Source: Prevotella sp. (GTDB lineage: Bacteria; Bacteroidota; Bacteroidia; Bacteroidales; Bacteroidaceae). Taken from it: a stretch of DNA of 49,748 nucleotides. Numbering within the stretch: the first letter of the stretch is position 1; each line of letters starts with the position of its first letter. Location: positions 1-49,748 of the forward strand of contig JAGAAJ010000139.1 of the NCBI GenBank assembly GCA_017615355.1. Direction: 5' to 3'. This document shows, one piece after another, positions 33,791 through 43,372 of the stretch. A program made the position numbers and the translations under genes. The notes under the pieces were generated by a model that did no database searches, had not been told where the DNA came from, and saw only the letters and a program-made list of their open reading frames with translations.

Positions 33791-34736
33791 ATAAACCTAG
33801 TTTGCGGGTGCTTTCCAGAATTTCAAGCAACTCGTCCATGTGGGTGGCTCGCAGCATGGCGATACGTGTGGGCCGGAAGTTGGCGATGCCCTTGAAGATG
33901 GGCGTGGCAGCCAAATGACGGCGTGTGTGGATGATGCCGCGCTGTTCGTCGATGCGCTCCACATTGATGCGTAGCAGCTCCTCCAGAATGTCGAGCTTTT
34001 CGTCGAAAGTGAAAGACTGACGGCTGAAGATCCAGGGGCAGCCGAAAGTGGCACGGCCAATCATTACGGCATCCACGCCATACTGCTCAAAGGCCTTGTC
34101 GGCCTCTTCGAGAGAATGGATGTCGCCGTTGCCGATGATGGGGATATGGATGCGCGGATTGCGTTTTACCTCGCCGATAAGCGTCCAGTCGGCCTCGCCG
34201 GTGTACATCTGAGAACGTGTGCGCCCATGGATGGTCAGCGCCTGGATGCCACAGTCCTGCAACTGCTCGGCCAATGTGGTGATGATGAGCTGTTCGCTGT
34301 TCCATCCTAAGCGTGTCTTTACCGTCACGGGCACCTTTACTGCCTGCACCACCTGTCGTGTGATGTCGAGCATCTTTGGGATGTTCTGCAGCATACCGGC
34401 GCCGGCACCCTTGCCAGCAACCTTCTTCACGGGGCAGCCGAAGTTCAGGTCGATGACGTCGGGCCCGGCCTGTTCCACGATACGAGCTGCCTCAACCATC
34501 GCGTCAGTATCGCGGCCGTAAATCTGTATGCCTACAGGCCGTTCCTCGTCGCTGATGGTGAGCTTCTGTACCGTCGTCTTCACGTCGCGCACCAAGGCCT
34601 CGGCCGACACGAACTCCGTGTAGACCATCGAGGCACCGTAGCGTTTGCACAACAGGCGGAAGCCAATGTCGGTGACATCCTCCATCGGGGCTAAGAAGAC
34701 GGGGCGCTCGCCCAGGTCGATATTTCCTATTCTCAT
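33789..34736 (-). CDS. dus: tRNA-dihydrouridine synthase
   Basis: 315 residues, normal for the family. FMN enzyme that reduces uridine to dihydrouridine in tRNA D-loops. Seen: the N-terminal PVFLAPMEDVTDIGFR, the catalytic-cysteine motif LNFGCPVKKVAGKGAG (Cys101), KTRLGW, the TIHGRTRSQMYTG segment and IIGNGDI. A TIM barrel with a helical C-terminal domain is expected; the protein is DusB-like. The start at 34736 (MRIGNIDLGERPVFLAPM) was chosen because frames upstream run through the divergent promoter region and lack family similarity. Divergent from the 34860 gene. Confidence 0.94.
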   Translation of the reverse strand: MRIGNIDLGERPVFLAPMEDVTDIGFRLLCKRYGASMVYTEFVSAEALVRDVKTTVQKLTISDEERPVGIQIYGRDTDAMVEAARIVEQAGPDVIDLNFGCPVKKVAGKGAGAGMLQNIPKMLDITRQVVQAVKVPVTVKTRLGWNSEQLIITTLAEQLQDCGIQALTIHGRTRSQMYTGEADWTLIGEVKRNPRIHIPIIGNGDIHSLEEADKAFEQYGVDAVMIGRATFGCPWIFSRQSFTFDEKLDILEELLRINVERIDEQRGIIHTRRHLAATPIFKGIANFRPTRIAMLRATHMDELLEILESTRKLGL

Positions 34737-34759
34737 AAAGGTCTGCTCCTTTGCGGCTG

Positions 34760-34767
34760 CAAAATTA
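34760..34767 (-). promoter_or_regulatory. Possible -7 box for dus
   Basis: TAATTTTG on the minus strand (34767-34760) fits TAnnTTTG, 24 bases before the dus ATG. The -33 element is not evident. Confidence 0.5.
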
Positions 34768-34830
34768 TAAAAAAAATGGCAGCGCTTATACTTTTTACTT
34801 GAAAAAAGCAATGGTAATGAAGATTTTTTG

Positions 34831-34838
34831 TACCTTTG
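34831..34838 (+). promoter_or_regulatory. -7 box for the rpoN operon
   Basis: TACCTTTG matches TAnnTTTG and lies 21 bases before the ATG at 34860. A clear -33 TTG at about 20 bases is not present. Confidence 0.55.
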
Positions 34839-34859
34839 CAGCAATAAACCTTTTGAGAC

Positions 34860-35510
34860 ATGGCAAAGAAAGCTGTTTGGCACGATGACTACTGGCTCCT
34901 GCTGATGCAGGCCTACTTGCAGCGACCTGTAGGTGTGAAACCACTCTACAGCAAGACAATGGTGGCACTGAGTCTTGAGCTGCATATCGCTCCCGAGACG
35001 CTGCAGACGCGGATGCAGCAGATAGCTACGCTGAATACGCCACGCATCGAGCGCATCTGGAACACGTATTCCACCAACCCAAAACGTCTGGCCCGTGCCG
35101 TGCGACTCTATAGGAGTATGAAAGGTTTTGGCGCTGCCAGCGAGTTCTACGACGGCGTTGAGGTGCAGGAGACCTTTGAGCGTGATTTCCGTCCGTTGGC
35201 GGAAGATGAGCGTTTTACACCCGTCATGCTCATTCTCATCCTCAACCTTTATTTCCAGTTGACGCCGCTGACGATGGTGACACAGACGCCCGAGGTAAGT
35301 CAACTGGCACGAAAGCTGCAGCTGAAGGCACAGGACATCGTGGAGGTGCTGGATGTGTACCAGATTTGCGACCCGTATCTGGAACGCAGCGAGGTGACTT
35401 TCTCACCCTTGCTGTTGCCTTGTCAGCAGATATGGCAGCGCATGAGCGACAAAGAACCGCAAGAGTTGCATGCATTAGCCGAACAGCTTCTGGAGTACTT
35501 TAAAGGTTGA
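34860..35510 (+). CDS. Conserved hypothetical protein upstream of rpoN
   Basis: 216 residues, no signal peptide or membrane segment, so cytoplasmic. Predicted all-helical. Landmarks are VWHDDYWLLLMQAYLQRP at the start, VGVKPLYSKTMVALSLELHI, ERIWNTYSTNPKRLARAVRLYRSMKGFGAA, and a later LARKLQLKAQDIVEVLDVYQICDP, which could be helix-turn-helix-like. I do not recognise a named family. It is the first gene of a run that continues into rpoN, purE and ispG. Its TGA stop is the first point of a heptamer repeat leading to rpoN. Confidence 0.75.
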   Translation: MAKKAVWHDDYWLLLMQAYLQRPVGVKPLYSKTMVALSLELHIAPETLQTRMQQIATLNTPRIERIWNTYSTNPKRLARAVRLYRSMKGFGAASEFYDGVEVQETFERDFRPLAEDERFTPVMLILILNLYFQLTPLTMVTQTPEVSQLARKLQLKAQDIVEVLDVYQICDPYLERSEVTFSPLLLPCQQIWQRMSDKEPQELHALAEQLLEYFKG

Positions 35511-35537
35511 TGGTGGATGGCGGAAGGTGGAATGATT
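35510..35537 (+). repeat. Heptamer array at the junction before rpoN
   Basis: ATGGTGG, ATGGCGG, AAGGTGG, AATGATT in succession, beginning on the last base of the TGA stop and ending 4 bases before the rpoN ATG. ATGGTGG is also the unit seen at 42919-42946. Confidence 0.7.
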
Positions 35538-35541
35538 TGAG

Positions 35542-37047
35542 ATGGAGCAGATTCAGATACAGCAACAGAAACAGGAACAGCGGCAACTGCAGAGCATCAC
35601 GGCACAGCAGTTGCTGGTGTCGCAGTTGGTTGAGCTGCCACTTCAGCAGATGGAGGAGCGTGTGGAGACGGAGCTACACGACAATCCTGCGTTGGAGAAG
35701 ACGGTGGCCGACGATGACCTTTCTTCCTGGGACAGCGCTCCAGAGACAACAGAAAACGCCGATTCCACCGATGACTATGACACCCAGCGCGAGCGTGAGG
35801 AGCGCAGCGATGCCCTTGATGCCGCTTTGGAAAATATCGGGCGTGACGACGAAGACCTGCCCGTCTATCAGGGTGGACGCCAATGGGGCGACGAGCAGGA
35901 ACAAACCGTCTTTGCACAGGAGCAGTCGTTCTATGACACGCTGATGGCGCAGGTGGGTGAGCAGGAGCTCAACGACAGCGACCGCTATGTGCTCGAATAT
36001 CTCATCCAGTCGCTCGACGACGATGGCCTGCTGCGCACGCCGCTGGCTGATATCTGCGAGCAGTTGGCCATCTACCATAATGTCGATATCAACGAGGCCG
36101 ATGCCTTGCGCCTGCTGCAACACCTGCAGCAGATGGACCCTCCGGGCATTGGTGCCCGCTCGTTGCAGGAATGTATGCTGCTGCAGATAGAACGTCGCCG
36201 CAACTCGCCGCAGAAGGAGCTGATGCGGCGTGTGGTGACACAGTATTTCGATGATTTCACACGGAAGAAATGGAAGCGCATCCAGCAGCAGATGAACATG
36301 AGCGACGTCGATGCAGAGGATGTCTTCGCCGAGCTGCGCCGTCTCAATCCCAAACCCGGCACTGCCCTGGGTGAGGCCGTGGGACGCTCCGTGCAGCAGA
36401 TAACGCCCGATTTCATCGTCGAAACACATGATGACGGCACGTTGAGCCTACAGCTGAACTACGGCGATATGCCGCGGCTGGAGATCTCGCAGTCGTTTGC
36501 CGACCTGCTCAAGGATTTCCAGACCAATCGCGACCACATGACACGTCAGCAGAAAGAGGCCCTGCTCTACACCCGTCAGAAGGTGGAGGCCGCCCAGAGC
36601 TTCATCGATGCGATGGAGACACGCCGTCAGACCTTGCTGCGCACCATGAAAGCCATCATGCAGCTGCAGCGTCCGTTCTTCGAGGAGGGTGACGAAGAGC
36701 TGCTGCGTCCGATGATCCTGAAGGATGTGGCGGCACTGACAGGTCAGGATCTGAGCACCATCTCTCGTGTGTCGAACTCGAAGTACGTACAGACACGCTG
36801 GGGTACTTTCCCATTGAAGTACTTCTTCAACGACGGCTATGTTACCAGCAGCGGTGAAGCACTCTCGACACGCCAGATAAAAGCCACGCTGAAGCAGCTG
36901 ATAGAAAACGAAGACAAGCTGAAACCGATGAGCGACGATGCGCTGCGTGACGAACTGCAACGGCAGGGCTTCCCCATTGCACGTCGCACAGTAGCCAAAT
37001 ACCGCGAGCAGCTGGGACTGCCCGTTGCCCGCCTAAGAAAGACATGA
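35542..37047 (+). CDS. rpoN: RNA polymerase sigma-54 factor
   Basis: 501 residues with the full sigma-54 layout. Region I is glutamine-rich (EQIQIQQQKQEQRQLQSITAQQ) and ends near PALE; the acidic region II covers about 50-110 (DDDLSSWDSAPETTE). The core-binding domain follows (LLQHLQQMDPPGIGARSLQECM, then LNPKPG). The C-terminal DNA-binding part has QDLSTISRVSNSKYVQT and, at 480-489, the RpoN box ARRTVAKYRE. It needs an enhancer-binding ATPase to open promoters; none is encoded in this window. Its stop overlaps the next start by 4 bases. Confidence 0.97.
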   Translation: MEQIQIQQQKQEQRQLQSITAQQLLVSQLVELPLQQMEERVETELHDNPALEKTVADDDLSSWDSAPETTENADSTDDYDTQREREERSDALDAALENIGRDDEDLPVYQGGRQWGDEQEQTVFAQEQSFYDTLMAQVGEQELNDSDRYVLEYLIQSLDDDGLLRTPLADICEQLAIYHNVDINEADALRLLQHLQQMDPPGIGARSLQECMLLQIERRRNSPQKELMRRVVTQYFDDFTRKKWKRIQQQMNMSDVDAEDVFAELRRLNPKPGTALGEAVGRSVQQITPDFIVETHDDGTLSLQLNYGDMPRLEISQSFADLLKDFQTNRDHMTRQQKEALLYTRQKVEAAQSFIDAMETRRQTLLRTMKAIMQLQRPFFEEGDEELLRPMILKDVAALTGQDLSTISRVSNSKYVQTRWGTFPLKYFFNDGYVTSSGEALSTRQIKATLKQLIENEDKLKPMSDDALRDELQRQGFPIARRTVAKYREQLGLPVARLRKT

Positions 37048-37664
37048 CACGAAACAAAAGCCTCATTATTGTAGCAAGGGTGGTTAGTCTGGTCTTCACA
37101 CCATTCTACCTGCCATTGGTGGGCATTGCCCTGCTGCTCACGTTTACGTTTCTGAACGGGTTGCCCACGAAATACAAGCTGCTGCTCATCTCCACCGTCT
37201 ACCTGCTCACCGTCTTTATTCCCACGGTGCTGATCTTCCTCTATCGCCTGGCACGAGGGTGGAGCCTGCAGGAGTTGGGACAGAAACACCACCGCATCGT
37301 GCCCTACGCCATCAGCATCGCTTGCTATCTGATATGTATCTGGCTGCTCGACCGCGTGTATGTCAACCACGAAATCATCAGCATCATCATTGCTGCCCTG
37401 ATTATCCAGGCGGTGGTCATCTGCGTCAATTTCTTCTGGAAAATATCTTCACATACGGCAGCCATCGGTGGTGTCACCGGTGCTCTCGTGGCCTACGGCT
37501 TCCTGTTTGAGTTCAATCCTGTGGGCTGGCTGTGCCTGTCCATTTTCATCTCGGGCATCGTGGGTTCGGCACGTATCATCCTGCGCCAACACTCCGTAGC
37601 CCAGGTGGTGGCCGGCTTCTTCATTGGCGCCGTCTGTGCGTTTGTATCCATTACCTATTTATAA
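37044..37664 (+). CDS. PAP2-like integral membrane protein
   Basis: 206 residues, about six hydrophobic helices, start overlapping the rpoN stop in ATGA. The layout resembles PAP2-type lipid phosphatases: GQKHHRIVPY in place of the first motif, KISSHTAAIGG in place of PSGH, and GSARIILRQHSVAQVVAGFFIG in place of SRxxxxxHxxxD. The His residues of motifs 2 and 3 are there, but the Asp expected at the end of motif 3 is Gln and the Pro of PSGH is absent, so activity is uncertain. Possible role in lipid-linked phosphate metabolism. Confidence 0.7.
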   Translation: MTRNKSLIIVARVVSLVFTPFYLPLVGIALLLTFTFLNGLPTKYKLLLISTVYLLTVFIPTVLIFLYRLARGWSLQELGQKHHRIVPYAISIACYLICIWLLDRVYVNHEIISIIIAALIIQAVVICVNFFWKISSHTAAIGGVTGALVAYGFLFEFNPVGWLCLSIFISGIVGSARIILRQHSVAQVVAGFFIGAVCAFVSITYL

Positions 37665-37699
37665 CGAAGACGAAAACGAAAACCAAAACGAATACGAAA
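37664..37699 (+). repeat. Hexamer array at the junction before purE
   Basis: Six 6-mers: ACGAAG, ACGAAA, ACGAAA, ACCAAA, ACGAAT, ACGAAA. The array starts on the last base of the TAA stop of the PAP2-like gene and ends 4 bases before the purE ATG. Confidence 0.88.
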
Positions 37700-37703
37700 A
37701 GAT

Positions 37704-38190
37704 ATGAACCCTGTCATTAGCATTATTATGGGCAGCACCAGCGACCTGCCCGTCATGGAGAAAGCCTGCAAGCAGCTCAACGAGCTGCAAGTACCCTTCG
37801 AGGTGAACGCCCTGTCGGCACACCGTACACCGCAGGCTGTGGAGCAGTTTGCCCACGAGGCCGCCGGTCGTGGCATCCGCGTTATTATTGCTGCTGCCGG
37901 TATGGCTGCCGCTCTGCCTGGAGTCATTGCCGCACAGACCACCCTGCCTGTCATCGGCGTGCCTATCAAGGGTATGCTGGACGGTCTCGACGCCCTGCTC
38001 AGCATCGTCCAGATGCCACCGGGCATTCCCGTGGCCACCGTCGGTGTCAACGGCGCACAGAACGCCGCCCTCCTGGCCTGTCAGATGCTCGCTCTCAGCG
38101 ATGAGGCCCTTGCCCAGCGTCTTGCTGCACATAAGGAGGGACTGAAACAGAAGATTGAAAAAGCCAACCGCGACCTTGCAGAAGTGAAAT

Positions 38191-38210
<20 letters not shown>
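37704..38210 (+). CDS. purE: N5-carboxyaminoimidazole ribonucleotide mutase
   Basis: 168 residues, the usual size of class I PurE. It moves the carboxyl group from N5-CAIR to C4 in purine synthesis. Family signatures are IIMGSTSDLPVME at the N-terminus, NALSAHRTPQ, IAAAGMAAALPGVIAAQTTLPVIGVP, and GVNGAQNAALLA. No purK or other pur genes are nearby. The 3' end overlaps the start of ispG by 20 bases. Confidence 0.96.
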
Positions 38211-39582
<1,372 letters not shown>

Positions 39583-39595
39583 AAACACCACAACG

Positions 39596-42127
39596 ATGAA
39601 GAAACTACTGCTATCTACTATGCTTTTGGCGACAGTCTCAGCCTGGGGCCAGCGACAGGAGATTGTGCTGACCGATAACTGGCAATTCTCACAGGTTCCC
39701 TGCGACGAGTCGAGCTGGAAGACGGTGAGCGTGCCGCATGACTGGGCCATCGACGGACCTTTCGACAAGAAATGGGACCTGCAGACCGTAGCCATCGAGC
39801 AGAATGGTGAGACGGAGGCCACCGAGAAGAGTGGCCGCAGCGGTGCCCTGCCTTGGATTGGCGAAGGCCATTACACTCGAAAATTCACCATTCCATCGGG
39901 ATTTGACGGCCACGCTGAGCTTATCTTCGATGGAGCGATGGCCGAGCCTTTGGTCACCGTCAACGATCAAATGGCAGGCCGCTGGGCCTATGGCTACAAT
40001 GCCTTCCGCATTGATATCACCCACCTCGTGAAACCTGGTGAAAACCGCTTGGAGGTGAGCCTGCAGAATCTGGAGGAGAGCTCCCGTTGGTATCCCGGCG
40101 CTGGCCTCTACCGTCCGGTGAAGCTGGTGCTGACCAACAAAACCTATATCGACGACTGGAGCCTTGTGGCCCGTACTGTCAGCATCAGCAACAACAAAGC
40201 CGAGATGGAGGTCGACATGCAAGTGGTGGGCATGAATCCTGATGTGCTCTATACATTGGCATTGGTTGATGCCAATGGCGAGCAGGTGGCTGGAATCACG
40301 TCCAAAAATCCTGGGCAGGACGGCGCTGTCCATGCCAGGCTGACGGTGAAGAACCCGAAGCTGTGGTCGCCGGAGTCGCCATCCCTCTATCGGCTGAAGG
40401 CAAGGGCGATAGGAAAGGGAGCTGAGATTCTCGACGAGAAGACAGTCAACGTGGGCATTCGCACCGTCCGTGTTGATCGTGAGCATGGCTTCCAGCTGAA
40501 CGGCGTGACACGAAAAATCAAGGGCGTCTGCCTGCACCACGACCTCGGCCCGCTCGGTGCCGCCGTCAACAAAGCCGCCCTCATCCGCCAGGTCAAAATT
40601 ATGAAGGAGATGGGCTGCGACGCCATTCGCACCTCTCATAATATGCCGAGTCAGATGCAGATGGACGTGTGCGACTCCCTGGGTATGATGGTGATGGCTG
40701 AGAGTTTCGACATGTGGCGCTATCCGAAATGCAAGAACGGCTACAGCCGCTTCTTCGATGACTGGGCCGACAAGGACATTACCAACCTCGTGCTGGCCAA
40801 CCGCAATCATCCTTGCATCGTGATGTGGTCGATAGGCAATGAGATTCCCGAGCAGAGCAATGCAGTAGGCCGCCAGCTGAGCATCCGCCTGCAGGGTCTG
40901 TGCCACTCGCTCGACCCCACGCGTCCTGTCACGCAGGGCTTGGATCGTGTCGACCATGCCTTGGGCAACGGCATCGCGCAGGTGATGGACGTACCGGGCT
41001 TCAACTACCGCCTGAACAAATATGCAGAAGGCATCAAGCGACTGCCGCAGGGTTTCCTCCTGGGATCAGAGACTGCCTCGACGGTCTCGTCGCGTGGTGT
41101 GTATAAATTCCCCGTTGAAACCACGGATAATTCGCAGTATTCCTCCTGGGCACCGGGATATGACCCGAAGGCTATCAAGAATGCCGATGGCCAGTGTTCT
41201 GCCTATGATGTGGAGAGCTGTGCCTGGAGCAACCTGCCCGACGACGATTGGCGCTGGCAGGACGACTATGACTGGGTAATCGGCGAGTTTGTTTGGACGG
41301 GTTTCGACTACCTGGGCGAGCCTACGCCTTTTGATGAATACTGGCCCAGCCGCAGCAGCTATTTCGGCATCTGCGACCTCGCCGGCCTGCCCAAGGACCG
41401 CTATTTCCTCTACCGCTCGCATTGGAACAAAGACCGGCACACCATCCACCTGCTGCCCCATTGGACATGGCCGAAGCGCAAGGGACAGGTGACGCCCGTC
41501 TATTGCTACACCGACTATCCCGAGGCCGAGCTTTTCATCAACGGCAAGTCGCAAGGAAGAATCAAGAAGCAAAGCGACCCCTCACCTCTCACCTCTTACC
41601 CCACACCTCAAGACAAAAACCGCCTCGACCGCTACCGCCTCCGCTGGAATGATGTGAAGTATGAACCGGGCGAGCTGAAGGTCGTTGTCTACGATGAAAT
41701 GGGCAAAAATTGTGGCGAAGAGGTTGTTCGCACCGCTGGCAAGCCCCACCATCTACAGCTCGATGTGTGGACCCAGCAGAGTGAACAGTCTCCCCTCCTT
41801 TTGGGAGGGGCAGGGGGTAGGCTTCTCTCTGCCGATGGCCAAGACCTTGCCTTTGTCACTGTTTCTTTGGTCGACAAGGACGGCACCCTCATTCCTGATG
41901 CACAGGATCAGCTGACCTTCGATGTCACTGGCGCCGGCACCTTCCGTGCTGCTTGCAATGGCGACGCCACCTCGCTGGAGCCGTTCACCAAGCCCACAAT
42001 GAAGCTCTTCAACGGTCAGCTCGTCGTCATCGTGCAGGCTGGCCATGAAACAGGCAACGTGGTGCTCACCGTCAGCGATAAGAAACGCGGCATGAAGCAG
42101 CACGTCACCATCGCCGTCGGCAGATGA
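39596..42127 (+). CDS. GH2 beta-galactosidase-like enzyme
   Basis: 843 residues. Signal peptide MKKLLLSTMLLATVSAWGQ. Sugar-binding beta-sandwich (about 22-185, with HDWAIDGPFD and YPGAGLYRPV), an Ig-like domain, then the TIM barrel: KGVCLHHDLGPLG, AIRTSHNMPS, MWSIGNEIPEQ with acid/base E416, and LGSETAS with nucleophile E492. C-terminal Ig-like domains follow. Two low-complexity insertions lie in the C-terminal part: QSDPSPLTSYPTPQ (heptamer array) and SPLLLGGAGGRLL (half palindrome). It probably cleaves terminal beta-galactosides in the periplasm. It starts 13 bases after ispG although unrelated in function. Confidence 0.93.
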   Translation: MKKLLLSTMLLATVSAWGQRQEIVLTDNWQFSQVPCDESSWKTVSVPHDWAIDGPFDKKWDLQTVAIEQNGETEATEKSGRSGALPWIGEGHYTRKFTIPSGFDGHAELIFDGAMAEPLVTVNDQMAGRWAYGYNAFRIDITHLVKPGENRLEVSLQNLEESSRWYPGAGLYRPVKLVLTNKTYIDDWSLVARTVSISNNKAEMEVDMQVVGMNPDVLYTLALVDANGEQVAGITSKNPGQDGAVHARLTVKNPKLWSPESPSLYRLKARAIGKGAEILDEKTVNVGIRTVRVDREHGFQLNGVTRKIKGVCLHHDLGPLGAAVNKAALIRQVKIMKEMGCDAIRTSHNMPSQMQMDVCDSLGMMVMAESFDMWRYPKCKNGYSRFFDDWADKDITNLVLANRNHPCIVMWSIGNEIPEQSNAVGRQLSIRLQGLCHSLDPTRPVTQGLDRVDHALGNGIAQVMDVPGFNYRLNKYAEGIKRLPQGFLLGSETASTVSSRGVYKFPVETTDNSQYSSWAPGYDPKAIKNADGQCSAYDVESCAWSNLPDDDWRWQDDYDWVIGEFVWTGFDYLGEPTPFDEYWPSRSSYFGICDLAGLPKDRYFLYRSHWNKDRHTIHLLPHWTWPKRKGQVTPVYCYTDYPEAELFINGKSQGRIKKQSDPSPLTSYPTPQDKNRLDRYRLRWNDVKYEPGELKVVVYDEMGKNCGEEVVRTAGKPHHLQLDVWTQQSEQSPLLLGGAGGRLLSADGQDLAFVTVSLVDKDGTLIPDAQDQLTFDVTGAGTFRAACNGDATSLEPFTKPTMKLFNGQLVVIVQAGHETGNVVLTVSDKKRGMKQHVTIAVGR
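41581..41608 (+). repeat. In-frame heptamer array inside the GH2 gene
   Basis: CTCACCT, CTCACCT, CTTACCC, CACACCT in succession. It encodes a proline/serine/threonine-rich loop between the catalytic part and the C-terminal domains. Confidence 0.7.
41790..41820 (+). repeat. Half palindromic element inside the GH2 gene
   Basis: CTCCCCTCCTTTTGGGAGGG followed by GCAGGGGGTAG. It resembles one arm of the element found in pnuT (hairpin CCCTCC/GGAGGG then a G-rich tail) and is read in frame as SPLLLGGAGG. Confidence 0.65.
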
Positions 42128-42131
42128 GCAG

Positions 42132-43358
42132 TCACTCAGGAAAATCGTACACCAGATACTGCATGTTGGGCTCGGTGGGATAGTTGGTGAGCCGTCCGGA
42201 GCGTGTCACAAACGACAGGATGCCATTATAAACGCCATTGCCAAAGGTGTATTGGTCACTGTAGATGTTGATGTAGTGAATGCGGCGGGCATCATAGTTC
42301 AGGAGCCGCTCTATGTCGCCGACAGGCATGCCGTCGATTAGTACCAATGTCGGCAATGAAGTGTTGTAGATGTCGTCCATTTTACGGACAATCAGCTGTG
42401 GCACGCCGTCAATGGTCGTATTCTTGACGCAAAGCACATATTCCAGCAGCACCTCCCTGATGGTGAGAAACTGACGGTACTCGTCAAGATTATAGCTCAG
42501 ATCAGGATGGATGCCAAACACCGTTTCGTCATAGTCTAACATGGATGAAGGGGGAAGGGTCTTCTGATGCCGCTGCATGTCGAGCGAGCGGGCTTCCACT
42601 TCTTTGCGATTGTAATGGAAGACGAGATGCGGGAGTTGCTTTGGCAGTAAGGCGGCAAACGGGCTGACCATCTCGACAGGCAGTCTCACGCCAGTGGTTG
42701 ACATGGCTGTGAGCACCAGCGGTTGCTTGCCGTGGATGCCGTAGGTGAAGAAAAGGGCCGTGGAGTCGTTGATCATCTTCCCCTCGAAATAGTGTATCTG
42801 CTTCCCTACGATGCTTAACGAAGGGCGAATCTGACTGGCCCTGAAGGATTGGCCGTCATAGTCATTCCTGATACGTGCCTTGATGATGTGGCCTTCGGTC
42901 TCGGGAATATCGACAGGAATGGTGGAAAGAGTGGGGTGGATGGTGGATGTGTTTTCTGCATGGCTCAACGAGTCGGGAGGAGTGACTTGCACCCATTCAA
43001 TATCGTCATCCACGCTCTTGCGAAGGGGATTGACGACGGCGATAAACTGCTGCGACACCTCAGCATTGTTACGGGTATAGACAGACAACAGATAGTACCC
43101 GCTATGGAGGTCGGCAGGCAGTTCGATAGCTCCCTTTCCTTTTCCAGCCTTAAGACCTACCGTGATACTAGCTGCCAAACCCTGCGTGTCACACAGTTCG
43201 GCGTATGCTATCACGGCATTGTCGGCAGTCACGCTGATTTTCATCGTCTCGCCGGCAAGATACCATGTGCGGTCGGTCTGAATACTCGCAGCAGAGATGC
43301 TCAGGGTGAGCAACAACGCAGCTGTCAGTGATAATACTTTGTTTTTCATCTTCTTCAT
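42132..43358 (-). CDS. MG2- and plug-like exported partner of a TonB system
   Basis: 408 residues; ATG at 43358 (MKKMKNKVL) or the internal ATG at 43349. Signal peptide with core LTAALLLTLSISAAS. The first domain fits a macroglobulin-type MG2 fold: DRTWYLAGETMKISVTAD, then GYYLLSVYTRN. The end resembles a TonB plug (PTLVLIDGMPVGD, then FGNGVYNGILSFVTRSG). Such proteins often accompany TonB receptor/DUF4249 pairs in Bacteroidetes; their function is not settled. A heptamer array lies in the linker (NTSTIHPTLSTIP). It follows DUF4249 after 14 bases and converges with the GH2 gene, leaving only 4 bases and no terminator. Confidence 0.75.
   Translation of the reverse strand: MKKMKNKVLSLTAALLLTLSISAASIQTDRTWYLAGETMKISVTADNAVIAYAELCDTQGLAASITVGLKAGKGKGAIELPADLHSGYYLLSVYTRNNAEVSQQFIAVVNPLRKSVDDDIEWVQVTPPDSLSHAENTSTIHPTLSTIPVDIPETEGHIIKARIRNDYDGQSFRASQIRPSLSIVGKQIHYFEGKMINDSTALFFTYGIHGKQPLVLTAMSTTGVRLPVEMVSPFAALLPKQLPHLVFHYNRKEVEARSLDMQRHQKTLPPSSMLDYDETVFGIHPDLSYNLDEYRQFLTIREVLLEYVLCVKNTTIDGVPQLIVRKMDDIYNTSLPTLVLIDGMPVGDIERLLNYDARRIHYINIYSDQYTFGNGVYNGILSFVTRSGRLTNYPTEPNMQYLVYDFPE
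42919..42946 (-). repeat. Degenerate heptamer array in the MG2/plug gene
   Basis: On the plus strand: ATGGTGG, AAAGAGT, GGGGTGG, ATGGTGG. Only two units are identical. The same unit opens the array before rpoN at 35510. Confidence 0.5.
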
Positions 43359-43372
43359 AACTTACCAGACGA

